NCBI GenBank assembly: GCA_020443345.1
Contig: JAGRIH010000022.1
Location: 104,144-168,143 of the forward strand
Length of the DNA: 64,000 nt
Direction: 5' to 3'
Source: Halioglobus sp.
GTDB lineage: Bacteria > Pseudomonadota > Gammaproteobacteria > Pseudomonadales > Halieaceae
The notes under the pieces were generated by a model, which was not told the origin of the DNA, made no database searches, and worked only from the letters and a program-made list of their open reading frames with translations. Positions 11,401 through 18,137 of this stretch are shown here, in pieces (positions within the stretch are counted from its first letter, which is position 1; each line of letters starts with the position of its first letter). A program made the position numbers and the translations under genes.

Positions 11401-12790
11401 CGTTGCCGATTGCCGTCGTGCCATCGGCACCCGCACCGATGTAATTCCCGTACACCTGGTTGTTGCTGGCGCCCTGCCAAAAACCGATGCCATAGCTGTC
11501 GCTATTCGATGTGTTTCCCGAAATGACGTTGCGGTCGGCATCCGTCGTGCCGCCGATGATATTGCCGTCGCTCTTGACAGTTATGCCGTAGCGGTTGCCA
11601 TAGCCGGCAACTTGCCCGGTGATGTCGGTGCCGAGGTAATTGCCGACGATCGTATTGCCACCGCCATGCGTGTCGATCTCGATGGCGTCATCGAGGAATC
11701 GATTGATGGCAAATCCGCGGATCGTCACACCGCTGGTTTGGATGGTGATACCGTTCTGATCGCCGCCCGTTACCGCGCTGCCGTCCAATTCAATAACGGG
11801 CGTCCCGGCAAAAGTGGTTTGCGTGGTCGCATCCAGCACCACTGCTTCGGTGATCGCCGGTAAAATTGTGGACGGCTGAATCGACCAATACTCGTCGCCG
11901 CTAATCGGGGCCCCGGGTGTCGGATCGACGTAGCCGGCGTCACCGGTGTCGATGCTGAACTCGATATCGTCGAGTCCACTGTTGGCATTGGCATCTGTAA
12001 TGGCTTTTCGAAGAGAGCCGTCACCTGAGTCATCGGTATTGGTGACTGTAAAGGTGGCTAGTGTACCGTTCCATGTGTCTTGCAAATAGGTGGTTGGCGC
12101 TGTTACCGCTTCAACGCCGCCTGTCTGGTACTCAAGATCCCAATCGCCGCCTTGTGCTGCATTGCCCGTGAGATCGTCAGAGGCCGCGACATCTGCTTTG
12201 GTGAGCTCCGCCAGGCGGCAAACAAGGGCTTCGCCCATCTCGCTTGCGGCGAGATTGCAACCGTAGATCAGCAGGTCACCATCTCGATTGAATGCCCTGG
12301 ACCAGCGTTGTATCTCAGCCGAGGCCGCATCCACGTTGTTATGGTCCAGCACGGAATTTCCAATCCGGATCGCGCCGTCGCTGCCATGGGAAATAATATG
12401 AACTGCATCCACGCCGCCATAGGCCTGCAGAGATTGCGTGATCTGCGCGATGCCGTCGCGCTCGTTGTCCAGTACGACCACATCAATGCGCCGACCGTCG
12501 TTGCGCTCGCTGCGCAGGTCATCCACCAGCGTGTGGTAATCAGGGGCGCTAGAGTCAACGAATACCAGTTCCAGGCGTTCGTTGTCACTGTCCGCAGGAG
12601 TGGGGGTCTGGTTGATTCGGTCCAGGTTCTCGTCCACCAGGATATCCGTGACAGCCTGGTGGGTGAGAGAAACGTCAGGCGCAAGAATACCGGCCGCATC
12701 AGCTGATAGCAGTAGTCGCGGTTCCAGTTCTTCTATGTTCGGTGCGGTATGGCCCCCACGCTTCGGGGCGCCCCGCCCGCGTCTGTTCAT
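2441..12790 (-). CDS. Giant LEPR-XLL/DUF4347 multidomain surface protein 1 (3449 aa)
   Basis: Probable cell-surface protein or adhesin. There is no classical signal peptide; a LEPRLLLSAD motif sits at residues 22-31. Next is a DUF4347-type domain (~71-235) with H135 and C178. Then follow a parallel beta-helix-like region (~313-547), cadherin-like and PKD-like domains (~650-967), an NHL/SMP-30-like propeller (~970-1233) and a LamG-like domain (~1263-1483). Further on are seven FG-GAP/VCBS-type repeats with DxDGDGD calcium loops (~1887-2233), a run of about seven delta-60-type repeats (~2383-2783), and repeated Ig-like modules (~2943-3117). The end is a (PPVE)n stalk (~3130-3200), a hydrophobic segment (~3380-3407), DPLPILA at 3411-3417 and a charged tail. 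No RTX nonapeptides were seen. It lies downstream of the export operon at 13091-19976 and upstream of the GGDEF/EAL gene. The reading frame is intact. Ligand and exact export route are unknown; the surface location is inferred from domain content. Confidence 0.9.
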   Translation of the reverse strand: MNRRGRGAPKRGGHTAPNIEELEPRLLLSADAAGILAPDVSLTHQAVTDILVDENLDRINQTPTPADSDNERLELVFVDSSAPDYHTLVDDLRSERNDGRRIDVVVLDNERDGIAQITQSLQAYGGVDAVHIISHGSDGAIRIGNSVLDHNNVDAASAEIQRWSRAFNRDGDLLIYGCNLAASEMGEALVCRLAELTKADVAASDDLTGNAAQGGDWDLEYQTGGVEAVTAPTTYLQDTWNGTLATFTVTNTDDSGDGSLRKAITDANANSGLDDIEFSIDTGDAGYVDPTPGAPISGDEYWSIQPSTILPAITEAVVLDATTQTTFAGTPVIELDGSAVTGGDQNGITIQTSGVTIRGFAINRFLDDAIEIDTHGGGNTIVGNYLGTDITGQVAGYGNRYGITVKSDGNIIGGTTDADRNVISGNTSNSDSYGIGFWQGASNNQVYGNYIGAGADGTTAIGNEQGITFNGTNSVNQIGGGNVGEGNIIAFSDVAGIAVLNSLAGDNPFLGNSIHNNTGLGIDLGGDGVTANDDNDSDPGPNDQQNFPHFTAASHTTGSTTVNFDLNTSAAGNYRIDFYTNDVADGSGYGEGQTAVHTQVYAHTGAGNESFAAVFATSVDAVISATATRDFGGSYGSTSEFAQNIVAAAPPNTAPSVTTSGTALAYVENDGAVTVDADLTVADADSTDLAGATVQILGGFATAEDSLAFISQEGISGSYDADSGVLTLTGTASVANYQAALRSVTYHNTSEDPDDGDRIIQFQVSDGAASGSGSRTVTVTAENDAPVTDTGGPYSIEEGDDVTIDASGTIDPENDTLLYRWDFDNDGTYDATSSADTHVLDWATLQTYGIDDDGSYTIKVQADDGFGGLSTDTATLTVANTTPDFTVSGSATVPAEVPYTLNFSAFDPGDDTLSEWTVNWGDGTIETFASTATSATHSYSAAEIGLTYNITVAATDEDGTFTDSDLFAGVFDGTPIQIQQFDGNTGAASTLTTGSNSVGGVFGPDGFFYTGEFNSHSVVRIDPSSGSKTTLVTGGTGGLKSPAGIAFNQDGNLIVTSYQSDEILMFDGTTGDHLLDFDIAAVLADTGVAVKGPESAVVGPDGFLYMAEHQGARVLRFDATTGAFIDEVVTGLGNLEHLAFGPGGDLFIAEYSGGSSAVVLRYDFDTSTLSSFITSGTGGLGGPTGIAFGPDGNLYVSDFNAQAIRRFDGNTGAFIDNYATGIGKVEELAWRPDQQVTITSNGAPIAVDDHSYSNELNRHSPVTHFTFGESGGTSADDTGSANNDATYVGGTLGQAGGITGSGDTAVYLDGTGDYVQVTHHADYLLNNGTIGLWFNADSPGGARQELFSKDAVGNVNGGHLSMYLTSAGKLEVRYQDISANYFVSSATGVSGSTWHHAAVSFGDNGLKLYLDGSEVDTNAVTKGLGTSSGGSGNAEGIAIGASRYNTPTNTWDDLRYFFQGYLDEFSIVGRQLTAAEIGDLYAAGISGGTGGYAAGENGTLHIDAASGVLNNDSDPENGTLTVVEVNGAGGSVGSQITLASGALLTLNADGSFDYDTNSAFDGLAAGDSATDSFDYTVSDPGGETDTATVTITITGAANTAPSVTNSGTALAYVENDGAVTVDAGLIVTDADSIDLAGATVQILGGFASSEDSLAFVDQGGINGSYDADSGVLTLTGTASVANYQAALRSVTYHNTSEDPDETNRVIQFQASDGTASGSDSRTITVAAANDAPVMNNTGNLALTSIVEDDLNNNGDLVSDILASDGGNPVTDADAGALQGIAITSLSSSNGTWQYNIGGGWFDVGSVSFSESLLLRDTDRLRFVPDGRNAETAFVTFSAWDQTTGTSGNKVDTEVYEATGAYSFELETASVAVGAVNDTPTFFAAGPMVFSSSKLVDNSVTLAFDVTSADMDGDGDTDLLSASFSGDKIVWYENDGNENFTQHVVTSSASGAMSVVAADIDADGDVDILVGSSGDNTVAWHENDGSQTFSRHVITSTANTVRSVSTTDLDGDGDMDVLVAAFGSDTISWFKNDGNENFVEYIVTDTTDGAADVVAADIDGDGDLDLISASHKDDTVAWYENAGNETFTKHVITATADGVFSIAVADIDSDGDQDVISGSFLDNTIAWHENDGSQNFTKRTIDATANGTHKVSMADIDGDGDLDAIAASTNNNTIAWYENDGSASFTKRVVSNTAGGVRAARAADIDGDGDLDMVFAAGGDDTIGWHENQRLSNTLDGNPTFTEGGAAVVLDANVAIFDAEMSASDNFDGAGLILHRKGGVNSDDLFSATGTLSPLSFGDFQVDGVTIGSIEFNTGGTLKLAFNANATQDLVNKTMRQIAYANGSDSPPSSVQIDWVFTDNLQDYDPEIVGTAANGSTTVIISAMNDAPTFNVDAGLVMHSMGVDFDSATDAIRQSDGKYLVAGVVDDSSATYASLTRFNVDGSIDSSFGSQGSVITSLDIGGWSWFGGEAQVAVQADGKILVTTTWDNGGQLDTVVYRYNVDGALDTSFDGDGIAHLQFSANDDDSFLGVDVQPDGKIIVSSTSWINADQNVLVMRLNNDGAVDNTFGGSGRFQQVYNGDFGAEMVVDDNDRIVLAGTAFDTGDFSTDVTVLRLDKDGGLDSAFNGSGSLLVDMPGNSEVVDVLVDGSGRILIAGAADSGSMVMRIDGDGTLDTGFGDNGIALVDMDIEYDTHKALTVQTDGKLVVAGRVNSGAKQDDLSILRLQDDGSRDITFGNAGLVRDDLYKDSWDNPIAVFVSGDGTIVAVDSIYRDEGAIVLARYNNDGTAITRADSATSLNGNPTYIKKGPAVVLDGNVEVFDAELSATDNFAGAVLTLSRHGGADGEDLYSAAGTLAALVEGNALEVDNQVVGTVTTNSAGTLALTFDANATNARINSLMRQIAYSNASEAPPPSIQIDWVFDDGNSGDQGNGGALTAAGSTTVNITTANDAPTGSVTISGTPTQGETLTASNDLADADGLGAITYTWKSGATTLGSGATYALTASDVGTTVFVEASYTDGGGTLETVASSPVGPITHVNDAPTGSVTISGTPTQGETLTADTSNITDNDGLGAFNYQWQRSTDGGLSWAAVGSNINYLLGTNDVGTSIRVQVSYVDAQGTTESLTSNPVTPVAAAIPPPVEPPVEPPVEPPVEPPVEPPVEPPVEPPVEPPVEPPVEPPVEPPVEPPVEPPVEPPVRPPVAPPFTTLPPGEPDAAPGDNALPAQVDPGSGPPASTGGEGVTDSARPQITSTEESSVGSRYDLHLSGSTPIERAAAAGMAAAGMPEDIVELIQASGSQDGSAPAVAEAVSPQDNGMAPTPAITRVELELIATGMQAAMEIQHVNAVLNSHAMWRGIDAMKQQMDSSDSLGDDFVVEVVSTTGLGLLAGIVAYALRGGALLASMLSMMPLWVTYDPLPILAKKKRDNKDQNIRREDLATHNASAPEDVDALFE
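3190..3388 (-). repeat. 12-bp-period tract encoding the (PPVE)n stalk of giant protein 1
   Basis: About fifteen consecutive 12-base units encode Pro-Pro-Val-Glu. Third positions vary between units (ccg/cct/cca, gtg/gta/gtc), so the peptide is conserved better than the DNA; selection on the protein, not only slippage, seems to keep it. The position just before the C-terminal membrane segment suggests a rigid spacer through the periplasm or wall. A matching tract lies at 23984-24242 in giant protein 2. Confidence 0.9.
6090..7110 (-). repeat. Seven tandem FG-GAP/VCBS-type repeats in giant protein 1
   Basis: Seven in-frame units of ~47 codons each carry a DxDxDGDxD-type calcium loop followed by a segment like DTVAWYEND and an FTKHVIT-like strand. 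Seven units match a complete seven-bladed beta-propeller, as in integrin-alpha-like FG-GAP domains. This is a coding repeat with divergent DNA, not a recombination array. Confidence 0.8.
7599..8000 (-). repeat. 402-bp internal duplication in giant protein 1, copy A
   Basis: This segment aligns without gaps over 402 bases with 10437-10838, with long identical blocks (for example around 7722-7800 and 7925-7975). Both encode a cadherin-like module beginning AYVENDGAVTVDA and ending NDAP. The high DNA identity implies recent duplication or ongoing gene conversion inside the reading frame. Confidence 0.85.
10437..10838 (-). repeat. 402-bp internal duplication in giant protein 1, copy B
   Basis: Partner of 7599-8000: same length, same strand, same encoded cadherin-like module. 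The two copies are about 2.8 kb apart, so recombination between them would delete the PKD, NHL and LamG-like domains in frame. Confidence 0.85.
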
Positions 12791-13090
12791 GTCCCTGGTC
12801 TCTGAATTGCCCGCCTTTCTGGTAGTGCACTATTGGGTGATTATTATCTGCGGCTGGTTGCCTAACGGTTACGCAACGGGCATGTTATATAAAAATACAC
12901 GCAATAAAATCAACAACATACCACGGTATATGTGAAGCTGTTTGCAGTTTCCCTTACAGCCACCGGTAATTTGACGTCACGCGATGACGATAATCCAACC
13001 ATGGGCTTAATGCGAACATTAAATCTAATAAAAGCTAGAAATAATTGATGCAGCCACTTGTTGACGATTTAGCCCCGGCGCGCGGGTAAG
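12791..13090. other. AT-rich intergenic region upstream of giant protein 1
   Basis: Three hundred bases between the HlyD gene and the giant gene, with no supported ORF. It is clearly more AT-rich than its surroundings, with several A/T runs, and holds a candidate promoter at 12884-12913. I see no convincing terminator for the upstream operon, so some read-through into the giant gene is possible. The extent of AT-rich sequence would suit a regulated promoter, possibly silenced or controlled by a nucleoid protein; that is inference. Confidence 0.6.
12884..12913 (-). promoter_or_regulatory. Candidate sigma-70 promoter for giant protein 1 and the downstream GGDEF/EAL gene
   Basis: On the minus strand, TTGATT (12913-12908) is followed after 18 bases by TATAAC (12889-12884); an overlapping TATATA gives a 16-base spacer. 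It would give a ~90-base leader before the ATG at 12790. This is a consensus match only. Confidence 0.4.
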
Positions 13091-13939
13091 CTACCTGGCC
13101 GGCGATGTGGCTTTGGAATGGAACACGGCCCGGCATTTGAGTCCACCCACAACCGTGCTATCAGTATTGGGCAGGCTCAATCGAACCCCGAAGGTGCCAC
13201 TGGCGGCGTCTACTATGCCGTCAACCACCGTCACCAGGGCCCGATGTCGGGTTTCGGTAGGCCCTTCCACGATAATCTCCGCTTCCATTCCCGTCTCAAT
13301 CAACCCGAACAATTCACTGTAGGCGATGATCTCTACCCGCATCGGATCTACTTCTGCAATTTTCAGCAGCGGCCGGTCCTTGACCGATTCTCCCGGGTGG
13401 ACGTACCGGTCTATCACCACGCCATCGATAGGGCTGATCAGGGAGCGCAGCTGCAGGTCGGCGCTGGCCCGGTCGAGTTCCAGTGCCGCCAGCTTCTGGT
13501 TGCTGTAGGCTCGCTTGAGTTCGAGTTCCGCCAGTGCGGCTTCCGCTACTACCTCGTCTTTTTCGAAGCCGGGTATGGATTTTTTGCGGAACAACTCCAG
13601 CACCCGCTCCTTCTTGCTATTGGCCAGGTCGCGCTGGATGCGCTTGGCCTCTATCTCCTCTTGCATGTCGGCCCGCGCCCGGGCGAGTGCCACAACCGCT
13701 TCCTCCACGCTGGATTCCAGGGTTACCAGCACTTGTCCCCTGGTGATGCGGTCGCTTTTGTCCACCGCCACGGTGGCTACCACGCCATCGATCGCACTGC
13801 TGAGTTCGATGGTCATTTCGGGCTCCACAATGCAGTCCAGCGGGGGGATATCCCGCGCCCTTGCCGCACTGCAAAATGCTGGCGCCAGCAGTGCGAGCGC
13901 GACAGCGGCCAGGGTCGATGTAATTTTGCCTGTGCTCAC
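13091..13939 (-). CDS. HlyD-type periplasmic adaptor (membrane fusion protein), left arm
   Basis: A 282-residue protein with a signal-peptide-like N-terminus (hydrophobic ~9-27, ending SAARARD). Then come a split biotinyl-lipoyl-like domain, a central alpha-helical hairpin rich in Ala/Glu/Lys/Arg (~75-165) and a beta-barrel region containing DAASGTFGVRLSLPN. This is the compact layout of RND/HlyD adaptors, which bridge an inner-membrane transporter to an outer-membrane channel. It is last in the export operon, 4 bases after the SecA-like gene. It is clearly paralogous to the adaptor at 20282-21187 (shared PLDC near the mature start, AASGTFGVRL, and a conserved Cys near the C-terminus). No transporter of RND or ABC type is adjacent, so the partner is probably the unusual M50/GAF fusion proteins of the same operon. 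Confidence 0.88.
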   Translation of the reverse strand: MSTGKITSTLAAVALALLAPAFCSAARARDIPPLDCIVEPEMTIELSSAIDGVVATVAVDKSDRITRGQVLVTLESSVEEAVVALARARADMQEEIEAKRIQRDLANSKKERVLELFRKKSIPGFEKDEVVAEAALAELELKRAYSNQKLAALELDRASADLQLRSLISPIDGVVIDRYVHPGESVKDRPLLKIAEVDPMRVEIIAYSELFGLIETGMEAEIIVEGPTETRHRALVTVVDGIVDAASGTFGVRLSLPNTDSTVVGGLKCRAVFHSKATSPAR

Positions 13940-13943
13940 TGGC

Positions 13944-15923
13944 TTACTCCCGCTTTCCTGAATAGGCGAGCATTTTGCCCAGATTTTCGTTCAACCGCAT
14001 AAGGTCCCTGCGGTCGGCGCGGTAGAGCCTGCTGATCATGCGCTGGGGCAGGCGCGCCAGGCTGCGTCGCAGCCACTGTGGCAATACCATACCCCGGGCC
14101 AGGTAATTGTCCAGCAACCGGAGCAGCCCCGGAGCATAAAAGTCGGCAATCAGGCTGTCCTGCAGGGAAATATGGGTCTGGGTGCTGCCCGGGTCGCCCT
14201 GGCGGGCACAGCGCCCACGCAATTGCCGGTCTACCCGGTATTCCTCGTGGCACTCGGTGCTGATGACATGCAGGCCGCCCAGTTCAGCCACGCCGGGGCC
14301 CAGTTTGATGTCGGTGCCGCGGCCGGCCATGCTGGTTGCAATGGTGATCTGTCCGCATTGGCCGGCCAGCGCGATGGTTTCGGCTTCCTCCTGGTCCTGG
14401 CGTGCATTGAGCACGCGGTGGTCGAGGCCGCGCCTGCCCAGGAAGAAGCCCAGCAGCTCTGAGTCGTGCACCGAGCCGGTGCCCACCAGCACCGGCTGGC
14501 CGGTGGCGTGTACTTTTTCAATCCGCGAAAAAACAGCGAGCCATTTATCGGAGGCCCGGCGATGCAGCACAAAGTCTGTTTCGTGTCGCTGGCAGGGGCG
14601 ATGCGGCGGAATGGCAACGACCCGCTGCTGGTAGACAGCGCGCAGCTCCGCGGCGGCCGGGTGCAGGGTGCCGCTCATTCCACCCAGGCGCAGGTAGCGT
14701 CCAAAAAACTGCTGGTAGCTGATACTGGCCAGGGTCTCGCGCTGCCCGGTCATGTCGCAGTTTTCCTTGCATTCTATCATCTGGTGCAGGCCGCGCTGCC
14801 AGGTGCGGTCAGCCATGGTGCGGCCGGTATGGCGGTCGATGATTTCGATCTTTCCGGCTCGCACCAGATAGTGGGCATCGCGCTGAAACAGGTGTAGGGC
14901 GCACAATGCCTGGTGCACCAGAAAGCGGGCGTGGCGCTGTCCCGCCCACACGCCGCTCATGTCACCAGTTAGTCCCGCCAGCCAGTCCCTGCCCGTGTCG
15001 GTGAGTTCCAGGGTGTGCTCCCGAGGAGAAAGCCGATAGTCACGCGGTTCCTGCATCTGGCGAGCAAAAGCGAGCGCCTGCTGATAGATCTGCCGCTGGC
15101 TGTCATCGTGGTGTTCCTTGGACAGAATAAGCGGGGTGCGGGCCTCGTCGATCAATACGCTGTCGGCTTCGTCGACGATGGCAAAACACAGTCCACGCAG
15201 CACCAGTTGCTGCTGCTGGTTGGCCCGGCTGAATTTCTGGCTCAGCCGACCGGACTCGTTGCCGGAGATAAGCCGGTCGCGCAAATAGTCGAAAGCAATC
15301 TGCTTGTTGGTGCAATAGACGATATCGCTGCGGTAGGCGGCGCGCTTGGCAGTAGTGTCCATGCTCTCCGCCACCGCCGTCACGCTCAGCCCCAGGGCAT
15401 CGTACAGCGGGCGCATTTCGTCGGCGTCGCGCTGGGCCAGGTACTCGTTGGTGGTGATAATGTGCACCGGTATGCCGGCCATGGCGGCGGTGGCGGCAGC
15501 CAGGGTGGCGGTGAGGCTCTTGCCTTCGCCGGTGGCCATTTCTGCCATGTTGCCGTTAACAATCACCCAGGCACCAAACAGCTGCACGTCGTAGTGTCGC
15601 ATGCGCAGGCGGCGCTGCGCGTACTCACGGATCAGAGCGAAGGCCCGGTATACCGGGCTGTCCTGCAGTCCACCGCGTAGCAGGGCGTAGCGGATAGCTT
15701 TGACCTGTGCCTGCAGGGCTTCCTCGTCCAGCGCTTGTAGTCCGGCCGCGGCGGCGTTCACCTGGCCGGTCACGCGATCGAGCTGGTACTTGCGCCACGA
15801 TGCAGCCTGCACCAGCCGGGCCAGCCAGTCGCGACCGATGCGTTCGAACGCGCTGGAACGCTCTTCCTGACGCTGGGGATAGACGCCCAGGCGGGCGCCC
15901 GGTCGCAGGGTAGTCACTGCCAT
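13944..15923 (-). CDS. Short SecA-like translocase ATPase (SecA2-type, 659 aa)
   Basis: The protein has the DEAD motor features of SecA: Walker A TGEGKS (131-136), DEADSVLIDEARTPLILS (from 251) and the motif-VI region GRCARQGDPGST near 590. Housekeeping SecA is ~900 residues; this one ends soon after the motor, lacking most of the C-terminal wing/scaffold region and the zinc-binding tail. I chose ATG 15923, which has AAGGGAG upstream; an in-frame GTG at 15953 would add ten residues. It lies between the M50/HlyD fusion (54-base gap) and the HlyD gene (4-base gap). Inferred role: an accessory motor driving export of the giant proteins, perhaps replacing or assisting SecA. It is not the housekeeping secA, judging by length and context. 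Confidence 0.88.
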   Translation of the reverse strand: MAVTTLRPGARLGVYPQRQEERSSAFERIGRDWLARLVQAASWRKYQLDRVTGQVNAAAAGLQALDEEALQAQVKAIRYALLRGGLQDSPVYRAFALIREYAQRRLRMRHYDVQLFGAWVIVNGNMAEMATGEGKSLTATLAAATAAMAGIPVHIITTNEYLAQRDADEMRPLYDALGLSVTAVAESMDTTAKRAAYRSDIVYCTNKQIAFDYLRDRLISGNESGRLSQKFSRANQQQQLVLRGLCFAIVDEADSVLIDEARTPLILSKEHHDDSQRQIYQQALAFARQMQEPRDYRLSPREHTLELTDTGRDWLAGLTGDMSGVWAGQRHARFLVHQALCALHLFQRDAHYLVRAGKIEIIDRHTGRTMADRTWQRGLHQMIECKENCDMTGQRETLASISYQQFFGRYLRLGGMSGTLHPAAAELRAVYQQRVVAIPPHRPCQRHETDFVLHRRASDKWLAVFSRIEKVHATGQPVLVGTGSVHDSELLGFFLGRRGLDHRVLNARQDQEEAETIALAGQCGQITIATSMAGRGTDIKLGPGVAELGGLHVISTECHEEYRVDRQLRGRCARQGDPGSTQTHISLQDSLIADFYAPGLLRLLDNYLARGMVLPQWLRRSLARLPQRMISRLYRADRRDLMRLNENLGKMLAYSGKRE

Positions 15924-15977
15924 CGCCCGGGCTCCCTTGTGACAGGCCGCCACGGGGCCTGCTGCATTGCGATGCCT

Positions 15978-18125
15978 CTACACATTGAGCCTGCTCAGGA
16001 AAAGCTGGCGTATGCGCCGCGACAACTGGGTCCACAGAGACTCGCTGCCGTGGTCAAAGCGCACATAGACGCGGTCGCCGATCATGGCCTGTCCGGCAGG
16101 CAGGGGCAGCTCGATTTCGTATTCGAACAGGCGCTCGCGGGTGGACAGTTCGGTGAGCCCGGTGGGATCCGGTGTGAAGGGGCCGCCCCCCTCAACACTC
16201 AGTACCTTGCTGGGTAACTGGTGGCTGGCCTGGGGTACCGCCCGCACCAGCCGGACCTGCAGGATGTTGTCAATGGCGCTGGCCAGGCGCAGTTCCACCG
16301 CGTCCAGTCTCTGGGTGATTCTGTCCTGGTCCTGTTGGGTGACAACCACCCTGGCGATGGCTTTTTCATTATTGACGACATAACCCAGCAACTGGCCCTG
16401 GTGAATATACTGTCCGGGCAGGTCTTCCGCCCGGGGCAGGATGAAAACGCCCGTCGTCGGGCTGGTGATGAGCAGGGCGTCGATCTTCTGCTGCAGGCGA
16501 TCGATCTCGCCCCGCAAAGCACGGATTTCTTCCTGCACTAGCCGCGTCTTGACCCGGTCTGAAACCCGCGCCTCCCTGAACCTGGCGGTGAGTTCTGTCA
16601 TGTGAGCCCGCTTGACCGCCATTTCCCCGCGGTGGAAGACATTGCCCAGCTGGATCAGCGGCTGCCCCGTGGTCACTGTCGCTCCGGGGTTGGCCAGCAA
16701 CATCTCCACAAAACCGTCCGTGTCTGCAGTCAGCTGGGTTTCTTCGGGCGGCCGGATGACTCCCTCGAAGCGGGTGAGGGAACTCACGGGAAGCCACATG
16801 ATCAGGCCGCCGATAAGAGCCAGGGACAATGTGCTTACCAGAACCGCTCGCGAGCGGTTGCGACGCAGACCGGGATCAAACAAGACGAACCGTAGCTGCT
16901 TGAGCAGCGGCAGAAAAATCTGATTGTATATTGCCCAGACAGCCAGCAGAACGCCAACAATGAACAGGTTTTCGATCAGGAACAGACAGATGAGGGCCAT
17001 GATCGTCATGCGATAACAGAACGATGCGGTGGCATAGAATAGGAACCAGGGGGCTTCGCCGGGAGCGGTTACCGGTGAGCGCGCGGCCTGCATTCCCAGC
17101 AAATAGTGCTGTGCCAGATAAGTGAGGTAGCGGTTGGCGCGCTGGCTCAGGTTGGGGATGCCGATGGCGTCTGCCAGCACGTAATATCCATCGAAGCGCA
17201 ACAGCGGGTTCCCGTTGAATAACACGGTGGAAACGCCGCCGATGAGTGCAATATTGAAACAGATACTGCTGATAACGCCGGGTTCGACAACCACCCACAG
17301 GCATAGTGCCAGCGCCGCGAGCAGCAGCTCGGCCATGATGCCGGCGGCCCCCACCAGCATGCGCATGCGCTTGTCGCGAAACGTTGCGGCCGCGGAGGCG
17401 TCCACATAGGGCACGGGCATGAAAACCAGCAGCATAATGCCGATCTCGTGCACCTCGCCATGGTACAGTTTGGCGGCATAGGCGTGCGCCAGCTCGTGTA
17501 CCAGTTTGACGGCCGGATAGATGAAGACCAGCAATACCAGGTTTGCGGGGGTCAGGGCCTCGCTCCTGGCAGTGTCTATCAGCTCGCCCCAGTGACTGCC
17601 GGCCAGCGCGGCGGCGAGTGCCACCAGCGCGCACCACAGTAGCAGAAAAGGCAGGGAATACAGGCGCCGTACTGCCGGTAGCGTTTTGTCCAGGAACCGG
17701 TCCGGATCAAACAAGCGGAGCCGCAGCGCCAGCGGGTTTTTTATGCGGCCAAGCCGCTGCTGTTGCTCATATTGTTCGCCCCGGCGGAACATTTCCTCGA
17801 CGTCCGGTGCGATATCGGTCTGCAGCGCGTCCGCCTGGTGCAGTTGCCCCAGCAGGTGAATGATGTCGTCCTGTACCGGGGCAGCATCACCCAGCAGTGT
17901 GTTCACGTCCTCCCATATCTGGTGAACCGTGCGCTGACCGTTCATCAGGCCGATCACCTGGTAGGCGGCGGCGTTGAATCGGTGGTAGCGGGCGCTGGAG
18001 TTGTCCTCCAGCACATACCAGATAGTTTTGCGGTATTCGTGGCGATGCAGTCTGGTGTGGGGGCGAAGTTTGGGACGCAGCGACTTTACTCGGTACCAAT
18101 GCTCACTGAACAGAGGCCTATCCAT
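15978..18125 (-). CDS. PqqD-like / M50 zinc metallopeptidase / HlyD fusion protein
   Basis: A 715-residue membrane protein. The N-terminus (~33-100) resembles a PqqD-type winged-helix domain, the fold that binds leader peptides in RiPP pathways. After a TM segment (~156-175) comes an S2P/M50 peptidase core: HELAH at 210-214 (H210, E211, H214) and NPLLRFDGY at 306-314, the second zinc-ligand motif with D312. More TM segments follow, then a HlyD-like periplasmic part (~440-700) with a lipoyl-like domain, coiled coil and beta-barrel. Proteins with this architecture are usually named putative peptide zinc metalloprotease. It starts 12 bases after the GAF-HlyD gene. Inferred role: a membrane component that recognises and possibly cleaves the giant substrates during export. 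Both metal motifs look intact, so it is probably an active peptidase. Confidence 0.88.
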   Translation of the reverse strand: MDRPLFSEHWYRVKSLRPKLRPHTRLHRHEYRKTIWYVLEDNSSARYHRFNAAAYQVIGLMNGQRTVHQIWEDVNTLLGDAAPVQDDIIHLLGQLHQADALQTDIAPDVEEMFRRGEQYEQQQRLGRIKNPLALRLRLFDPDRFLDKTLPAVRRLYSLPFLLLWCALVALAAALAGSHWGELIDTARSEALTPANLVLLVFIYPAVKLVHELAHAYAAKLYHGEVHEIGIMLLVFMPVPYVDASAAATFRDKRMRMLVGAAGIMAELLLAALALCLWVVVEPGVISSICFNIALIGGVSTVLFNGNPLLRFDGYYVLADAIGIPNLSQRANRYLTYLAQHYLLGMQAARSPVTAPGEAPWFLFYATASFCYRMTIMALICLFLIENLFIVGVLLAVWAIYNQIFLPLLKQLRFVLFDPGLRRNRSRAVLVSTLSLALIGGLIMWLPVSSLTRFEGVIRPPEETQLTADTDGFVEMLLANPGATVTTGQPLIQLGNVFHRGEMAVKRAHMTELTARFREARVSDRVKTRLVQEEIRALRGEIDRLQQKIDALLITSPTTGVFILPRAEDLPGQYIHQGQLLGYVVNNEKAIARVVVTQQDQDRITQRLDAVELRLASAIDNILQVRLVRAVPQASHQLPSKVLSVEGGGPFTPDPTGLTELSTRERLFEYEIELPLPAGQAMIGDRVYVRFDHGSESLWTQLSRRIRQLFLSRLNV

Positions 18126-18137
18126 GGGCGATGCCGA

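Noticed and set aside
2441..12790. RTX/type I secretion adhesin
   Set aside because: No RTX nonapeptides, no C-terminal type I signal (it has a membrane segment and charged tail instead), and no ABC transporter or TolC nearby.
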